A stretch of DNA of 48,127 bases from Thermoleophilia bacterium (GTDB lineage Bacteria > Actinomycetota > Thermoleophilia > BMS3ABIN01): the NCBI GenBank assembly GCA_020053595.1, contig JAGVMV010000004.1, positions 1 through 48,127 on the forward strand, read 5' to 3'. Positions 48,025 through 48,127 of this stretch are shown here, piece by piece. Below the pieces are notes generated by a model that saw only the letters and a program-made list of their open reading frames with translations, was not told the DNA's origin and made no database searches. Both the position numbers and the translations under genes were made by a program. Positions within the stretch are counted from its first letter, which is position 1. The number at the start of each line of letters is the position of its first letter.

Positions 48025-48127
48025 CTATTTCGACGCCAGAAACGCATCCCAGGTCCCGTTGCCATCCGCCGCTGCCAGGTTGGAGGCCGCAGAGACGAAA
48101 ACCACGTAGCTTCCATCCGCCGAGATG
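48025..48127 (-). CDS. 3' end of a beta-propeller (PD40/TolB-like) protein, cut by the window edge
   Basis: The last 33 codons of a minus-strand gene read ISADGSYVVFVSAASNLAAADGNGTWDAF and end with TAG at 48025-48027. ISADGxYVVFxSxASNL followed by DxNGxxDxF is the typical repeat of PD40/TolB-like propeller proteins, many of them secreted. The rest of the gene is outside the window. Confidence 0.7.
   Translation of the reverse strand, partial: ISADGSYVVFVSAASNLAAADGNGTWDAFLASK

Overview
The window (roughly 60% GC) looks like a chromosomal segment of an anaerobic or facultatively anaerobic monoderm bacterium. The evidence is several lipobox-type lipoproteins, a sortase-type LPNTG surface protein, a free desulforedoxin, and two exported c-type cytochromes, one of them an octaheme hydroxylamine-oxidoreductase-like protein. 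The long-form RmlA and an apparently leaderless rmlA transcript would fit an actinobacterial-type lineage. That placement is an inference from gene style; no rRNA or other marker gene is present.

Region 1 (1-10.2 kb) is housekeeping and accessory: tRNA-Val, a DUF2769 protein, a universal stress protein, an LsrF-like aldolase/thiolase with a zinc alcohol dehydrogenase, a monoheme cytochrome lipoprotein, the LPNTG protein with a Cys-rich 11-residue repeat, tRNA-Cys and tRNA-Gly, a GT-A glycosyltransferase, a Nif3/RNase HI fusion with an internal ribosome binding site, a beta-propeller lipoprotein and desulforedoxin.

Region 2 (10.3-14.2 kb) contains a truncated SnoaL-like gene, the octaheme cytochrome, and a small AT-richer island beside a CAU-anticodon tRNA. 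In the island a ParE/RelE-Phd toxin-antitoxin pair and a SET-domain methyltransferase are separated by two families of degenerate direct repeats (R1, about 86 bp, carrying a terminator hairpin; R2, about 77 bp).

Region 3 (14.3-17.9 kb, plus strand) is a dTDP-L-rhamnose operon, rmlA-rmlC-rmlD-rmlB. It converges on Region 4.

Region 4 (18.0-47.6 kb, every recognised gene on the minus strand) is a roughly 30-kb surface-polysaccharide-type cluster. It starts with two ferredoxin-fused aldo/keto reductases, then a Wzx-type flippase, asparagine synthetase, radical SAM/SPASM protein, second asparagine synthetase (Cys2 changed to Ser), five cobalamin-binding-type radical SAM proteins, three zinc-ribbon SAM methyltransferases alternating with them, a membrane lipoprotein with a carbohydrate-binding-like domain, another radical SAM/SPASM protein, a third ferredoxin-AKR with a broken catalytic tetrad, two O-antigen-ligase/polymerase-type proteins and a GT4 glycosyltransferase. 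Two decayed glycosyltransferase 3' ends lie between the last genes. Rhamnose supply, glycan flipping, polymerisation or ligation, and a large radical/methyl-transfer tailoring module together suggest synthesis of an unusual, C-methylated and amidated cell-surface glycan or glycolipid. This is the best candidate for an undescribed system in the window, but its chemistry is inferred from families only. The right edge carries a small helical protein and the 3' end of a beta-propeller-repeat gene.
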